Shown piece after piece: positions 50,647-50,723 of a stretch of 50,723 nt of DNA. The notes beneath the pieces are model-generated. The model saw only the letters and a program-made list of their open reading frames with translations, was not told the origin of the DNA and searched no databases. Positions within the stretch are counted from its first letter, which is position 1. The number at the start of each line of letters is the position of its first letter. Origin of the DNA: Massilia eburnea (GTDB lineage: Bacteria; Pseudomonadota; Gammaproteobacteria; Burkholderiales; Burkholderiaceae_D). The DNA lies in NCBI RefSeq assembly GCF_009720745.1, contig NZ_WNKX01000031.1, positions 1 through 50,723 of the forward strand, written 5' to 3'. Made by a program: the position numbers and the translations under genes.

Positions 50647-50723
50647 TGCCTGGCAAAGGCTGCTACGCGGTCGTATGACCCTTCATAGCCGAGTTCTTTG
50701 AGATCCAGGTGGATCTGCTTCAG
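50598..50723 (-). mobile_element. Truncated IS21-family transposase (istA) fragment
   Basis: Read from the right edge on the minus strand, 42 codons encode LKQIHLDLKELGYEGSYDRV, AAFARQWKTGQLEWVN, SASKRT. This matches the helix-turn-helix region of IS21-type IstA proteins (GY.GSYDRVAAFAR.W). Homology stops at KRT, where IS21 transposases continue with (Y/F)VPL and the DDE domain; instead the sequence passes into the TIGR02594 gene at about 50593-50600. The rest of the element may lie beyond the window edge. Confidence 0.68.

Overview
The window is GC-rich, gene-dense chromosomal DNA of a betaproteobacterium, most likely from the Oxalobacteraceae (Massilia/Duganella/Janthinobacterium group). 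This is inferred from the contiguous tpiA-secG-tRNA-Leu(GAG)-nuoA..N order, separate nuoC and nuoD, a DUF2818 gene directly after nuoN, and the general look of the accessory genes. Nearly every gene boundary is tight, often with an ATGA overlap. The only gene-free stretch over 300 bp is 211-534.

Left part (1-9.1 kb): the 5' end of a probable RND efflux adaptor; a minus-strand sppA/sodium-solute symporter pair; a plus-strand dgt - AraC/GyrI regulator - DUF3820 operon; a minus-strand DUF1810 - cysteine-less glutaredoxin-like - PPC-domain operon; a KGG stress protein; an EamA transporter coupled to a 56-residue GST-like mini-ORF. From 9.2 to 12.3 kb lies a signalling pair, HDOD protein followed by PAS-GGDEF-EAL protein with a degenerate GGDEF motif. 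A divergent LysR/pirin locus with two similar operator-like sites follows. Then come ribA and an exported trypsin-like protease coupled to a membrane FHA protein. A minus-strand operon carries NUDIX hydrolase, an exported HExxH protein, ispD, ispF and a JmjC/cupin-like oxygenase.

Centre (21.6-37.9 kb): a complete 14-gene nuo operon for respiratory complex I plus DUF2818. It is separated from secG/tpiA by a tRNA-Leu that carries its own recognisable promoter and terminator.

Right part (38-50.7 kb): a quinone oxidoreductase; a TMEM165/GDT1-type manganese exporter under a yybP-ykoY (Mn2+) riboswitch; Sel1-repeat and head-GIN envelope proteins; a cytochrome c-sorbosone dehydrogenase fusion; two tandem paralogous small exported proteins. 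Next is a nine-gene, mostly overlapping minus-strand operon made largely of small-molecule-modifying enzyme folds (DHFR/RibD-C, metallo-beta-lactamase, amidohydrolase lipoprotein, two GNATs, YciI-like, serine beta-lactamase-like) with two small membrane proteins. At the far right an IS21-type transposase remnant replaces the 5' end of a TIGR02594/CHAP-like gene.

The most notable non-coding feature is a family of intergenic palindromic repeats built on arms GGGTCTGACCC/GGGTCAGACCC, seen at about 0.35, 14.1, 21.5 and 39.8 kb. The 21.5 and 39.8 kb copies also share their interiors in inverted orientation, so they look like two members of one mobile or mobilised element.
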